A DNA stretch of 64,000 bases, taken from assembly GCF_020734105.1 (NCBI RefSeq), contig NZ_JAJAFR010000002.1, positions 124,001 through 188,000 on the forward strand, in the 5' to 3' direction. A program made the position numbers and the translations under genes. The stretch is from Alkalihalobacillus deserti (GTDB taxonomy: Bacteria > Bacillota > Bacilli > Bacillales > Bacillaceae_D). Under the pieces are notes generated by a model. The model was not told where the DNA came from. It saw only the letters and a program-made list of their open reading frames with translations, and searched no databases. Below, in pieces: positions 1-9,326 of the stretch (its first letter is position 1; each line of letters opens with the position of its first letter).

Positions 1-485
1 TATTTGCTTCAGGAGAAACAGCTATGCTTCAACAAGGTAACTGGACTGAAAATATGATCTATCAGATTAACCCAGAAATGAATATGGCTTTCTTACCTAT
101 TCCTCTTAATGATGAGGCAAGTGCGAATAGCCTACCTGTAGGCGTTCCGAATAACTGGGCTATTAGTAAAGAGTCAGAGCATCTTGAGGAAGCTAAGTTA
201 CTTCTTGATTGGATGGTATCTTCAGAAACAGGTAAACGTTATATGACTGAAGAGTTTGGGTTCATACCGGCATTTGACAATATTGAGCCTGCTGGCCTTG
301 GAGCTTTAGGCGAATCAATATTAGCGTATTCTAAAGACGAAAAGACAATTCCTTGGACATGGTTCATGTGGCCGGATGGAGCAAGAGACGACTTTGCGGC
401 AGCGATTCAAGAATATATTGCAGGACAAATTGAGTATGATCAAGTGTTAGAAAAATTTCAACGAACATGGGATAACTTAAAGTAA
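1..485 (+). CDS. ABC transporter extracellular solute-binding protein (sugar type), C-terminal part
   Basis: The reading frame is open from the left edge of the window (codons from base 3), so the true start lies outside and only about 160 C-terminal residues are visible. The residues around the first internal Met, ending GETAMLQQGNWT, followed by a proline-rich stretch and a late DWMVSSETGKRY segment are typical of the C-terminal lobe of family 1 (carbohydrate) binding proteins. Such lipoproteins deliver sugars to an ABC permease. A YesM/YesN-type sensor pair follows at once, the usual partner of such transporters in Bacilli. The ligand is unknown. Family-level call only. Confidence 0.85.
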   Translation, partial: FASGETAMLQQGNWTENMIYQINPEMNMAFLPIPLNDEASANSLPVGVPNNWAISKESEHLEEAKLLLDWMVSSETGKRYMTEEFGFIPAFDNIEPAGLGALGESILAYSKDEKTIPWTWFMWPDGARDDFAAAIQEYIAGQIEYDQVLEKFQRTWDNLK

Positions 486-508
486 TAACTCCATATTTTA
501 GTAAGTAG

Positions 509-541
509 AAAGCATGTCTATACGTAGATGTGCTTTCGGGC
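509..541 (+). terminator. Hairpin after the binding-protein gene
   Basis: An imperfect inverted repeat (AGCATGTCTA ... TAGATGTGCT) follows the stop codon by about 25 bases and is trailed by a weak T-rich stretch. It probably separates the transporter gene from the two-component genes. The T-run is poor, so termination may be partial. Confidence 0.45.
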
Positions 542-630
542 TTATACTTTACTGTATGGTTCCGTTCAAAAAGATTCTTTTCATAACCTCTTGAACGAAA
601 TCGTATACAGGAAGATGGGGAGGAACTTCG

Positions 631-2388
631 TTGTTAAGAACAAGCATAAGAAATAAACTAATTGTCCTACTATTATTAATAACGATTATCCCTTTTGGTA
701 GTTCCATCATTGTAACGTATTTATATACGAAAGAATCATTAAAGGATCAATCGATACAAGAAAATATCAACTTACTATACCAAGGAAAAGTAAACATTGA
801 GAGTTATTTAAAAGAATTAAACAATTATACTTTCTCTTTTTATAATAATCCAGATTTCATGAACTACTTAAGAATGAACGAAATAGGTGATTATGTTTCA
901 AGAGGCGTTGTTCATAATGTTTTACAATCGCTTTTGTATAGTGATGAAAGTATTAATAAAGTGGCTATGTCGATTGAGAAACATGAAGAAATGTTGACGG
1001 TTTCAAGACGGTCTTCTATTGTTTATTCACAGCTAATCGATCCTACAGACATTGAGTATTATATAGAGGCAAGGGAAAATGCTGCTAACCTGTATATTGA
1101 ACCTTTAAATGAGTTAAATCGATTTACAATCCATCGAGCATTTAAGGATGTTCCTGCTAATCATGTTCTTGCCTATGTTTCTTTAGAGATTAAACCAGAC
1201 AAAATTAATCAATTAAGTAAGTATCTGTATCATGAAGGGACTGAAGAATTTTACATTCTTACTCAAGAAGGACATTTGATTTATAGTTCAGAATTGATTT
1301 CTAATGTTGATAAGGAACTTGATTGGAAGGAAACGTTATTAAATTCCTCTGAATCAAATGGTACTGTGGTTTGGAAGGATGCTACTTTCGATGGCGTTAT
1401 GGTCTATGATACGATTTCCGATTCTACGGGTAGTTGGGTTTTAGTGAAAAGAATTCCTAATACGACTTTATATGAAAGTGCATATGGTGTAGCAATCATT
1501 AATATATTCTTTGGCGTAATTGGACTATCACTTGTGATTTTAGCAACTTTGTTCGTTTCGTTTAAAATCACATCTCCGATAAGAATCCTATTACAAAATA
1601 TTAAGCAAGTAGAAAAAGGAAATATGCAAGTGCAATTTCAAACTCTTGGAAAAGATGAAATAGGAATCCTTGGAGATCGATTTAAGACAATGATTGAAAA
1701 GATCAATCACCTGATTAATAGAGAATACAAACTTGAGCTAGAAAATAAAACGAATCAACTAAAAGTACTACATTCGCAAGTGAATCCGCATTTCTTATAT
1801 AATACATTGCAATCAATAGGAACATTGGCTTTAAAAAGTAAGGTGCCAGAAATTTATTCATCGCTTACCGATCTCTCGCAAATAATGAGATATAGCATGA
1901 ATATGGAAGAAGATATTGTTTCACTAGACAAGGAAATCAATTACACAAAAGCTTATATGTTATTACAAAAACAAAGGTTTGGTGATGATTTAGAGTATCA
2001 GTTAGAAATTGATGAAGAGACGCTTAACATCAAAGTACCTAAGATGATCTTGCAACCTATTATTGAAAATTACTTTAAGCATGGTTTTGATGTACGTGAT
2101 CATATAGGGAAATTGACTGTGAAATGCAAGAAGAAGGATCAATTTTTGTTTATCTCTATAAGTGACAACGGAAGCGGAGTACCAGAAGAACGACTTAAAG
2201 AAATTAGACAACATTTAAATGAAGAAACAAACCAGAGTTTAGGTGGAGACAGCATAGGATTAAAAAATATCTATGAGCGTTTAAAGCTTTATTATTGCGA
2301 AGATCTTTCATTTAAACTAAAAAATCGTGATTCAGGAGGTTTCCTTATCACAATCAGGTTACCGATAGAGATGGAGGTTTTTACATGA
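631..2388 (+). CDS. Membrane sensor histidine kinase, YesM/LytS-type
   Basis: A 585-residue sensor kinase starting at TTG behind a strong GGGGAGG site. It has a membrane segment at about residues 10-32, a large extracytoplasmic sensor region to about 285, a second membrane segment at about 287-311, a HAMP linker, and a His_kinase domain with VNPHFLYNTLQS (phospho-accepting His387). The ATPase region has an N-box (IIENYFKHG) and glycine boxes (DNGSGV, GIGLKNIYERL). This is the YesM class that senses extracellular carbohydrate or its binding protein. It overlaps the response-regulator gene by four bases (ATGA), so the two are co-translated. It probably regulates the adjacent sugar genes; the signal is not known. 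Confidence 0.93.
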   Translation: MLRTSIRNKLIVLLLLITIIPFGSSIIVTYLYTKESLKDQSIQENINLLYQGKVNIESYLKELNNYTFSFYNNPDFMNYLRMNEIGDYVSRGVVHNVLQSLLYSDESINKVAMSIEKHEEMLTVSRRSSIVYSQLIDPTDIEYYIEARENAANLYIEPLNELNRFTIHRAFKDVPANHVLAYVSLEIKPDKINQLSKYLYHEGTEEFYILTQEGHLIYSSELISNVDKELDWKETLLNSSESNGTVVWKDATFDGVMVYDTISDSTGSWVLVKRIPNTTLYESAYGVAIINIFFGVIGLSLVILATLFVSFKITSPIRILLQNIKQVEKGNMQVQFQTLGKDEIGILGDRFKTMIEKINHLINREYKLELENKTNQLKVLHSQVNPHFLYNTLQSIGTLALKSKVPEIYSSLTDLSQIMRYSMNMEEDIVSLDKEINYTKAYMLLQKQRFGDDLEYQLEIDEETLNIKVPKMILQPIIENYFKHGFDVRDHIGKLTVKCKKKDQFLFISISDNGSGVPEERLKEIRQHLNEETNQSLGGDSIGLKNIYERLKLYYCEDLSFKLKNRDSGGFLITIRLPIEMEVFT

Positions 2389-3917
2389 AGGCCATAATAG
2401 TTGATGATGAAAAGCATGTCCGTGAGGGGCTTCTATTGTTAGCAGATTGGGAAACCTTCGGGATCGAAATGATTTTAGAAGCGGCTGATGGTAATCAGGC
2501 AATGAAGCTGATTTCAGAACATCAACCAGAAATTATTTTTACGGATATGAGTATGCCGAGGTGTGATGGAATAGATCTACTAAGATGGATAAATGACAAT
2601 AAAGCATCAGCTAAAACCATTGTTGTAAGTGGTTATGATGATTTTAAGTATACTAGAAATGCCATTATGTATGGGAGTTTTGACTATATTTTAAAGCCAA
2701 TAAATCCAACTGAGTTAAACGAAACGTTATCACGGGCTGTTGCCGAGTGGGGAAAACAAAATAGTGTTAGATTAACTAATTTGGAAAATAACCGAGCTGT
2801 TTTCGACCATCTACTTTCAAATAGCTTATCTCAATCTAGTCTACCGGAACAAGTCGCCTTGCAATTGAATGTTGTCGGTTGTCAACAATATACGGTTGCC
2901 GTTATTCCAATGGCAGTGTTGATTCATAAGGCATTTAAGGGAAATTCTGAGGAAGCATTCAAGAAGGTTATAGAAACCTGCAACCATTATCTTTCTAAAG
3001 AAAATACGGGAGTGGCATTCCAAAACATGAGCAAGGAAGAAGAAATTGTTTTGTTGTTTTGGGGGATTCATGATGTGAGGAAAATCGTCAATGAAGTTCT
3101 TCTCGAGATTAAAAGAGAAACTGAAATTTATTGTCCGATTGTAGCGGGGAATTCCTCAGATCAGCTAATGGTTGCTTATGAGTTGGCTAATAACAAACTT
3201 GCTAAATTAAATCTACTTACTTTAACGGATCGAGCTAATGAGGATGGCGACTACGATTTAGTATATCTTCTTGATTATTCGGAAAAAGTTAAATGGTCGA
3301 TTCATAGTGGTAGTATTGACCAAATTGATCATATTTTAGATGAAATCTTTGTCACCATCGAGGACCGAGGCTATTTTACTATGGGTCAGTTAGAAGTATG
3401 GGAGGAGCAATTTTCTATATTAAAAGAACATTGGTTAAAGGAATATGAAATCAATTATATGAATTCAATCTATAAAGGGATTCATTATTGGGATCAAGGA
3501 GGTCGTTTTTCTTTTTCACTTTTTAAAGAAGAAAAGAAAAAAGAGTTTTACGAACTCATGGAGTTGGTGTACGACTGCAAATATTCAACAAAGAAGAATA
3601 CGGTTCAAATGATTGAGGAATATATTAGAAATAATTATCAAAAAGATATTAAATTACAAGACATAGCAGATCGATTCTTTTTAAGTAGAGAGTATATCTC
3701 AAGGAAATTCAAACAGGAATATCAAGAGACTATTACGGATTATGTAACGAAAATAAGATTGGAAAAAGCTAAAGAATTATTAGGAAATCCATTCTTGAAA
3801 ATTTATGAAATTGCAGAAACTGTTGGCTATCAGAATGATAAATATTTCATTAAAGTATTCAAGAAACGTGAAGGCCAGACACCTAAGGAATACCGGCTTT
3901 CTTTACAAAGCCAATAG
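2385..3917 (+). CDS. Response regulator with AraC-type DNA-binding domain, YesN-type
   Basis: A 510-residue protein with an N-terminal receiver domain (acidic pair Asp7-Asp8, phospho-acceptor Asp54 in FTDMSMP, and a later lysine in DYILKP), a poorly conserved linker of about 250 residues, and a C-terminal pair of AraC/XylS helix-turn-helix motifs at about residues 405-505 ending with QTPKEYR. This is the standard partner of YesM-class kinases and an activator of sugar uptake and breakdown genes. Its start overlaps the kinase stop. The LacI remnant begins immediately after its stop codon. Targets are inferred from location only. Confidence 0.93.
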   Translation: MKAIIVDDEKHVREGLLLLADWETFGIEMILEAADGNQAMKLISEHQPEIIFTDMSMPRCDGIDLLRWINDNKASAKTIVVSGYDDFKYTRNAIMYGSFDYILKPINPTELNETLSRAVAEWGKQNSVRLTNLENNRAVFDHLLSNSLSQSSLPEQVALQLNVVGCQQYTVAVIPMAVLIHKAFKGNSEEAFKKVIETCNHYLSKENTGVAFQNMSKEEEIVLLFWGIHDVRKIVNEVLLEIKRETEIYCPIVAGNSSDQLMVAYELANNKLAKLNLLTLTDRANEDGDYDLVYLLDYSEKVKWSIHSGSIDQIDHILDEIFVTIEDRGYFTMGQLEVWEEQFSILKEHWLKEYEINYMNSIYKGIHYWDQGGRFSFSLFKEEKKKEFYELMELVYDCKYSTKKNTVQMIEEYIRNNYQKDIKLQDIADRFFLSREYISRKFKQEYQETITDYVTKIRLEKAKELLGNPFLKIYEIAETVGYQNDKYFIKVFKKREGQTPKEYRLSLQSQ

Positions 3918-3922
3918 TTGTA

Positions 3923-4667
3923 GAATTCAACTTTATAAAGGGTTTTCAATTATTAATTTGTCAAACGCAACAAGACAAAGAGAAAGAGCTTAGCTTTTTA
4001 AAACTACTACAAACGAAGCTGGTAGACGGTTTAATCTTTACTTCTATTGAAAGTGAATGGGAGACGATTGCTTCCTATAAAGAGTGCGATCCTATTGTTT
4101 TATGTAATGAATATAGATCGGAGGCTACATTCCGGGTTGTAAGACTTGACCAGGTTAAGGGGAGTTATTTAGGCACACTTCACCTTATTGAAAAAGGGCA
4201 TCAAAAAATAGCTTACTGTGGTGGAACTGCGAGTGAACTTGGAATGGATAGCGAAAAAGGATTTAGGAAAGCAATCGATGAATTTAATCTTCAGGTAAAA
4301 GAAAAATGGATTTTTCGTGATCCTTATAGTATTGAATGCGGTAAAAGGGTTTTAAGAGAGATCAGAGCAATGGAAGACCGACCAACTGCCATTTTCACAG
4401 GTAGTGACGAAATTTGCTGCTGGAATCATTAAGGAAGCTAAAAATCTAGGTCTAAACATTCCTAAAGACATCGCAGTAATTGGTTTTGATGATCAGCCGA
4501 TTGCTGAATTAATAGAACCAGCATTGACAACGATAAAGCAACCTACTAAAGAGATGGGACAAAAAACAATGGAAGTTATGCTTTCCATGTTAATTAATCA
4601 AGCGAGCTCAACCGAACAACAAGTGATCGAATTACCGATACATGTAATTAGCCGAGAATCTGTTTAA
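3923..4667 (+). pseudogene. LacI/GalR-family regulator remnant, no DNA-binding domain and frameshifted
   Basis: From just after the yesN-like stop, one frame encodes a LacI sensor-domain sequence (FQLLICQTQQDKEKELSFL, then LVDGLIF, then HLIEKGHQKIAYCGG) ending prematurely at 4432. The continuation lies in another frame (EAKNLGLNIPKDIAVIGFDD ... ISRESV). Deleting one T near 4413 would restore the expected DEIAAGIIKEA. The N-terminal helix-turn-helix, about 60 residues, is absent, and no proper start codon exists. The gene is therefore doubly disabled. It may be the former repressor of the ThuA/dehydrogenase operon that follows, left behind after an insertion or deletion next to the two-component genes. 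Confidence 0.85.
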
Positions 4668-4676
4668 TCAATTTTT

Positions 4677-4691
4677 ATGGGAACGATTTCA
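4677..4691 (+). promoter_or_regulatory. cre-like catabolite repression site
   Basis: ATGGGAACGATTTCA agrees with the Bacillus CcpA consensus WTGNAARCGNWWWCA at 14 of 15 positions. It lies about 60 bases before the ThuA-like start, where it could repress the sugar operon when preferred carbon is present. Binding is inferred from the match alone. Confidence 0.55.
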
Positions 4692-4751
4692 TACTTCTGA
4701 GAACGATCCCAGAAATAGATGAAAATCATATAACTTATAGGGGGAACAAGC

Positions 4752-5474
4752 ATGTTAAACGTTACAGTATGGAATGAAAACCGTCATGAGCAAAAGAATC
4801 CAGTCGTACGAGATATTTATCCAGAGGGAATACACGGAGCAATTGCTAGCTTCTTAAAAGCAGAACAAATCGATGTGAAAACGGCCACACTTGATGAGCC
4901 TGAACATGGACTAACGGCAGAAGTGTTGAATAATACGGATGTCTTAATCTGGTGGGGGCATCTTGCACACGAAGAAGTAGACGGTGCCATTGTAGAAAAA
5001 GTAAAGAATAGAGTATTAGAAGGAATGGGTCTGATTGTTCTTCATTCCGGACACTTTTCTAAAATTTTTAAAACGTTAATGGGAACTAGTTGTGACTTGA
5101 AGTGGCGTGAGGCAGATGATAAGGAACGTCTTTGGGTCATTGACCCTAGTCATCCAATTGTTGAAGGAATTGGTGAATACATTGAACTTGAAAAAGAAGA
5201 AATGTATGGAGAACATTTTGATATTCCGGCACCTGACCAACTAATTTTGATGAGTTGGTTTGAGGGTGGAGAAGTGTTCAGAAGTGGTTGTACTTATCAA
5301 CGTGGAAATGGAAAGATTTTTTATTTCCGTCCTGGACATGAGACCTACCCAACGTATCACAATAAAGAAATTCAACAAGTAATCAAAAATGCAGTTCAGT
5401 GGGCAAAGCCTACCAATCGTTCGTACCCTGTTTATGGAAATGCTAAGCCACTTGAGGAGATTAAGGCGAAATAG
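4752..5474 (+). CDS. ThuA-like domain protein
   Basis: A 240-residue protein of the ThuA family (class I glutamine-amidotransferase-like fold). Diagnostic segments are the N-terminal [21 protein letters not shown] and [12 protein letters not shown], followed by GEHFDIP and a late [12 protein letters not shown]. ThuA proteins accompany Gfo/Idh/MocA dehydrogenases in trehalose and related glycoside catabolism; their exact chemistry is poorly known. A GGGGGAAC ribosome site precedes the ATG. It is the first gene of a set with two dehydrogenases and a TIM-barrel isomerase, although a 270-base repeat-bearing gap separates it from the next gene. Confidence 0.85.
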   Translation: MLNVTVWNENRHEQKNPVVRDIYPEGIHGAIASFLKAEQIDVKTATLDEPEHGLTAEVLNNTDVLIWWGHLAHEEVDGAIVEKVKNRVLEGMGLIVLHSGHFSKIFKTLMGTSCDLKWREADDKERLWVIDPSHPIVEGIGEYIELEKEEMYGEHFDIPAPDQLILMSWFEGGEVFRSGCTYQRGNGKIFYFRPGHETYPTYHNKEIQQVIKNAVQWAKPTNRSYPVYGNAKPLEEIKAK

Positions 5475-5504
5475 AGATTATCCCAAAAATGTTTTTTTAT
5501 TTTG

Positions 5505-5664
5505 AGCCTTTAAGAACCTCTCTCCTAATGCGGAGTTGCAATGGCTTCACTCACTGCGCGTCTATCCGAGAAAACCACTCGGATCGACTTAAAACATTGC
5601 AGTGGCTTCGCTCATTGCTCCGAGCTTGTTCAAAAAGGGAAGACCGCCCTTTTTGAACAAGCTC
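5505..5664. repeat. Interspersed palindromic repeat, family A, copy 1
   Basis: This GC-richer block contains a short inner hairpin (ATCCGAG ... CTCGGAT) and ends in an 18-base perfect inverted repeat, GAGCTTGTTCAAAAAGGG at 5622-5639 with its complement at 5647-5664. A reverse-complement copy occurs at 17582-17773 and the terminal palindrome alone at 39985-40027. It may act as a MITE- or REP-like element and could also form a strong RNA hairpin inside the operon. No transposase is nearby. Confidence 0.85.
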
Positions 5665-5744
5665 TTGAATAATCGTGCGGGATAAAATTTTATGAATTAG
5701 AAAGTCACTTTTAAAATCGTACTAATAACTAGGGGGAATTCAGT

Positions 5745-6782
5745 ATGCGAAAATTAAAAATAGCTGTTATCGGTTGTGGGAGCATCGCCAAGCATCGTCA
5801 CTTACCAGAGTATGCTAATAATAAAGAAGTAGAAATTGTTGCTGTTTGCGATATTGTGGAAGAACGCGTAAATGAATTTGCAGAACTATATCAAGCAACA
5901 GCTTATACTAGTTATGAAGATTTACTCGCTAATCCTAATATTGATGCAGTAAGCGTTTGTACACCAAACTACTTACATGCACCGATTTCAATTGCAGCCT
6001 TACTAGCTGGCAAACATGTTCTTTGTGAAAAGCCAATGGCAACATCACGTTCTGATGCAGAGGAAATGATAAAGGCAGCACAAGAAAACGACAAAAAACT
6101 AATGATCGCTCATAATCAACGTTTCGTCCCATCTCATCAAAAAGCGAGACAATTAATTGAAGATGGAGAAGTTGGAAAGATATACAGCTTCCGTACAGCG
6201 TTTGGACATGGTGGTCCAGAAGGATGGAGTGCGGATGGAGAAAACAGTTGGTTCTTTAAAAAAGAAGAAGCATTTATCGGGGCAATGGGAGATCTTGGGG
6301 TTCATAAAACAGATTTATTAAGATTCATCCTAGGAGAAGAATTTGTTGAAGTCGGTGCTTTTATTGAAACGACTGCAAAGGTTAATGCTAGTGTGGATGA
6401 TACCGCAGTATGTGTACTGAAAACAGAAACAGGTATTATCGGAACACTGGCTGCTAGCTGGTCTTATGTTTCAAAAGAAGATAATTCAACACTTATTTAC
6501 GGAGAAAATGCGATCCTTCGCTTAGAAGATGACCCAGTAAATTCTCTAGTTGTTCAATATAAGAGCGGAGAAGTTGTTAAATATGAGCTTGGTGGAATTC
6601 AAACAAATGTATCTGGTGGTCAAACAAACACTCAAGTCATCGATCAGTTTGTAAATGCAATTATTCAAAATGTGGAACCAGCTGTTTCGGGAGAAGATGG
6701 GATGAAATCTCTACAAGTAGTTTTATCTGCTCTTGAATCAAACGATACGAAACGTATGGTTCGTATTAGTGAAGGAGAATGA
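5745..6782 (+). CDS. Gfo/Idh/MocA-family oxidoreductase
   Basis: A 345-residue NAD(P)-dependent dehydrogenase. The N-terminal Rossmann fold begins with AVIGCGSIAKHRHLP, the family hallmark EKP occurs in HVLCEKPMA (about residues 92-98), and the C-terminal beta-sheet domain includes GAMGDLGVHKTDLLR with the usual catalytic His/Asp region. These enzymes oxidise sugars or cyclitols, commonly at C3 of a glycoside. The ribosome site is AGGGGG. Two bases separate its stop from the next paralogue. Substrate is unassigned. Confidence 0.92.
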   Translation: MRKLKIAVIGCGSIAKHRHLPEYANNKEVEIVAVCDIVEERVNEFAELYQATAYTSYEDLLANPNIDAVSVCTPNYLHAPISIAALLAGKHVLCEKPMATSRSDAEEMIKAAQENDKKLMIAHNQRFVPSHQKARQLIEDGEVGKIYSFRTAFGHGGPEGWSADGENSWFFKKEEAFIGAMGDLGVHKTDLLRFILGEEFVEVGAFIETTAKVNASVDDTAVCVLKTETGIIGTLAASWSYVSKEDNSTLIYGENAILRLEDDPVNSLVVQYKSGEVVKYELGGIQTNVSGGQTNTQVIDQFVNAIIQNVEPAVSGEDGMKSLQVVLSALESNDTKRMVRISEGE

Positions 6783-6783
6783 T

Positions 6784-7824
6784 ATGGAAAAAATAAGAAT
6801 GGGAATCATTGGTGCTGGAGGAATTGCTCAAGATCGCCATATTCCAGCTTATATCCAATTAACTGACTCTGTCATTCTTGAAGCAGTATGTGATGTGAAT
6901 ATGGAGACGGCAAAGGCAGTTGCCTACAAATTTGCCATTAACAAAGTGTACACGGAATACGAGGAACTATTAAATGAGGTTGATGCGGTAACCATTTGTA
7001 CTCCAAATAAATTCCATGCTGAAATGACAATTACAGCTTTAAAAGCTGGTGTTCATGTATTCTGTGAGAAACCGATGGCAATGAACACAGAAGAGTGTGA
7101 AGCGATGATAGAAGCAGCAGAACAGTCGGGTAAAGTGTTAGCGATCGGTTATCATTATCGTTTTATGAAAGATTCCCGTGCTGCCAAAAAGGTGATAGTT
7201 GAGAACGAAATTGGCGAACCAATTGTAGCTAGAGCACAGGCATTAAGAAGAAGAAAAGTACCAGGTTGGGGCGTTTTCACAAACAAAGACCTTCAAGGTG
7301 GTGGAAGTCTTATAGATTGGGGCTGTCATTTCTTAGATTTGTCGTTATGGTTACTTGGAAGTCCAAAGCCTGTTGAGGTGATGGGAAAAACGTATAACCA
7401 CTTAAGTAAAATGGCCAATCAAATCAATCAATGGGGCGAATTTAACCATGAGACATTTGAAGTAGATGATCACGTTACGGCTTATATCACCTTTGAAAAT
7501 GGGGAATCGATGTTGTTCGAAACGTCTTGGGCAGCAAATATCAAAGAGGATGTTGAGAGCGTAAGTATTTCCGGATTAACCGGAGGAATTGATTTGTTTC
7601 CACTTGAGCTTAATCAAGCAAAACATGGCATGCTAATGAACAGTCAGGCAAATTGGATTCCAGGTGAAGAAAATCCTGGCCTCCATCAGGTTAGAAATTT
7701 TATTGAATCGTGTTTAGGTAAAGATGAGCTTGTCGTTAAACCAGAAGAAGCCTTACAAGTTTCGAAAATTATTGATGCGATTTACTTAAGTAGTGAAACA
7801 GGTCAGAGTATAAAGTTAACATAG
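6784..7824 (+). CDS. Gfo/Idh/MocA-family oxidoreductase, second paralogue
   Basis: A 346-residue dehydrogenase with MGIIGAGGIAQDRHIPAY at the N-terminus and HVFCEKPMAMN as the EKP motif. The C-terminal domain carries GGGSLIDWGCHFLDLSLWLL. The ATG at 6784 is preferred to a longer in-frame start because GAAGGAG lies seven bases upstream and the protein then begins at the Rossmann fold. It is translationally linked to the previous dehydrogenase. Paired, divergent dehydrogenases of this family are typical of pathways that oxidise a sugar and later reduce it again at another carbon, or that oxidise two sugar epimers. Confidence 0.92.
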   Translation: MEKIRMGIIGAGGIAQDRHIPAYIQLTDSVILEAVCDVNMETAKAVAYKFAINKVYTEYEELLNEVDAVTICTPNKFHAEMTITALKAGVHVFCEKPMAMNTEECEAMIEAAEQSGKVLAIGYHYRFMKDSRAAKKVIVENEIGEPIVARAQALRRRKVPGWGVFTNKDLQGGGSLIDWGCHFLDLSLWLLGSPKPVEVMGKTYNHLSKMANQINQWGEFNHETFEVDDHVTAYITFENGESMLFETSWAANIKEDVESVSISGLTGGIDLFPLELNQAKHGMLMNSQANWIPGEENPGLHQVRNFIESCLGKDELVVKPEEALQVSKIIDAIYLSSETGQSIKLT

Positions 7825-7836
7825 AGGAGGTTGAAT

Positions 7837-8805
7837 ATGAAGTTAGGCGTGTTTACTGTATTATTTTCAGAAAAAAATCTAGATGAGATGCTAGATTATG
7901 TCAAACAATCAGGTGTTAAGGCAGTTGAAATTGGAACAGGGGGTTACCCTGGAAATGCTCATTGTGACATTGATGTTCTGCTAGAAAGTGAAAAAAAGCG
8001 TAAGGAGTACTTAGAGAAAGTAACGTCTCGAGGACTAGAAATAAGTGCCTTCAGTTGTCATGGTAACCCAATTTCTCCAGATCAATCGTTTGCTGAACAA
8101 TCACATGAAGCGTTAGTAAAAACAATAAAATTAGCGAGCTTAATGGATGTACCTGTCGTGAATTGTTTTTCAGGAACAGCAGGGGATCATGAGGGGGCAA
8201 AGTATCCGAATTGGCCCGTCACACCTTGGCCGACTGAATACGGTGACATCTTAAAATGGCAATGGGAAGAAAAGTTAATACCTTACTGGAAGGAATGGGG
8301 CCAATTTGCCAAGGAACATAATGTGAAAATTGGCTTAGAGCTTCATGGTGGTTTCTTAGTTCACACCCCTTATACACTTCTTAAATTAAGGGAAGAAACA
8401 TGTGATGCTATTGGTGCGAATCTTGATCCAAGCCATTTATGGTGGCAAGGAATTGATCCTGTAGCAGCAATTAAAATTCTAGGAAAAGCCAATGCGATCC
8501 ACCATTTTCATGCAAAGGATACGTATATTGATCAAGACAACGTGAATATGTATGGATTGATTGACATGCAGCCTTATGGGGAAGTGCAAACAAGAGCATG
8601 GACGTTCCGTTCAGTTGGGTGTGGACATAGCGTCAAAGAGTGGTCCGATATGATTAGTGCATTACGGACGTTTGGTTATGATTATGTGGTAAGTATTGAA
8701 CACGAAGATCCAATCATGTCGATTGAAGAAGGGTTTGCTAGAGCGGTTAAAAACTTGAATTCAATCTTAATAGAAGAAAAACCTTCGGATATGTGGTGGG
8801 TTTGA
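7837..8805 (+). CDS. Sugar phosphate isomerase/epimerase-like TIM-barrel protein
   Basis: A 322-residue xylose-isomerase-like TIM barrel. Likely metal ligands appear in order: Glu in IGLELHGGF, Asp and His in ANLDPSHLWW, His in HHFHAKD, and Glu in VSIEHEDP. The ATG at 7837 is six bases after GAGGAGG; a TTG six bases earlier would be too close to it. Members act as sugar epimerases or isomerases, 3-keto-sugar epimerases or hydrolases, or inosose dehydratases. With ThuA and two Gfo/Idh/MocA enzymes, a role in 3-keto-glycoside processing is plausible but unproven. Confidence 0.88.
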   Translation: MKLGVFTVLFSEKNLDEMLDYVKQSGVKAVEIGTGGYPGNAHCDIDVLLESEKKRKEYLEKVTSRGLEISAFSCHGNPISPDQSFAEQSHEALVKTIKLASLMDVPVVNCFSGTAGDHEGAKYPNWPVTPWPTEYGDILKWQWEEKLIPYWKEWGQFAKEHNVKIGLELHGGFLVHTPYTLLKLREETCDAIGANLDPSHLWWQGIDPVAAIKILGKANAIHHFHAKDTYIDQDNVNMYGLIDMQPYGEVQTRAWTFRSVGCGHSVKEWSDMISALRTFGYDYVVSIEHEDPIMSIEEGFARAVKNLNSILIEEKPSDMWWV

Positions 8806-8935
8806 TTTAACGATATCTTTTTCTATGAGGTAGTTTAAAACGTATATTAACGATATCGAGAATATCCTAGGACATAACTATGTGGTTAACGGGTTCGCAC
8901 TAGGAAGCAAAAACTATATAACAGTATTTATTTTA

Positions 8936-8966
8936 AGACCAAATCTTACAAGATTTGGTCTCTTTC
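8936..8966 (+). terminator. Rho-independent terminator of the sugar operon
   Basis: A near-perfect stem AGACCAAATCT ... AGATTTGGTCT with a short loop is followed by a T/C-rich tract (TCTTTCTTTC). It lies 130 bases beyond the TIM-barrel gene and ends region 1. Confidence 0.8.
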
Positions 8967-9141
8967 TTTCCCCCTTTATATCAAAGCTTTTTATCACTTA
9001 ATGACTAATAGCACTAAAAGGGACATGTGAATTTGTAAAAATGACGATAATTGGTCTGGTTAGCTACGATGTTTAATTTTTAATAGCTTTATTAGTGGAT
9101 GTTATGCTAGAAATCTAGTAGAAGCGAAGAGTATTTTGTGT

Positions 9142-9326
9142 AAGCGGACTCTCGTTCTGTTATTTAAATTAAAATGTTATTTCTAGAAGGTTAGCGGACT
9201 CAGGATTCGTTATTCTCTATACTGACACTTAATTTATGATGATTTTTAATGAATAGCGGATCCTGTGTCCTATAACATAATGAAAGTGGAAGATTTCAAG
9301 GAAATAACGGATCCTCTGTCCGTTTC
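9142..9326. repeat. Cluster of four short imperfect palindromic repeats (AGCGGA ... CGTTAT type)
   Basis: Four degenerate copies lie in 185 bases of otherwise empty sequence: about 9142-9165, 9192-9215, 9252-9276 and 9302-9326. Each runs from (T)AGCGGA(C/T) or ATAACGGA to CGTTAT or a TCCG-type end, so each is an imperfect inverted repeat of about 24 bases. Another copy occurs at 33281-33306. Apart from this and the terminator, the 8806-9542 interval holds no gene that I can see; TTAACGATATC is also directly repeated near 8808 and 8849. Confidence 0.7.

Noticed and set aside
9142..9326. Possible CRISPR array
   Set aside because: The four repeats are degenerate, in mixed orientation and at unequal spacing of roughly 45-60 bases, with no constant repeat and no cas genes.
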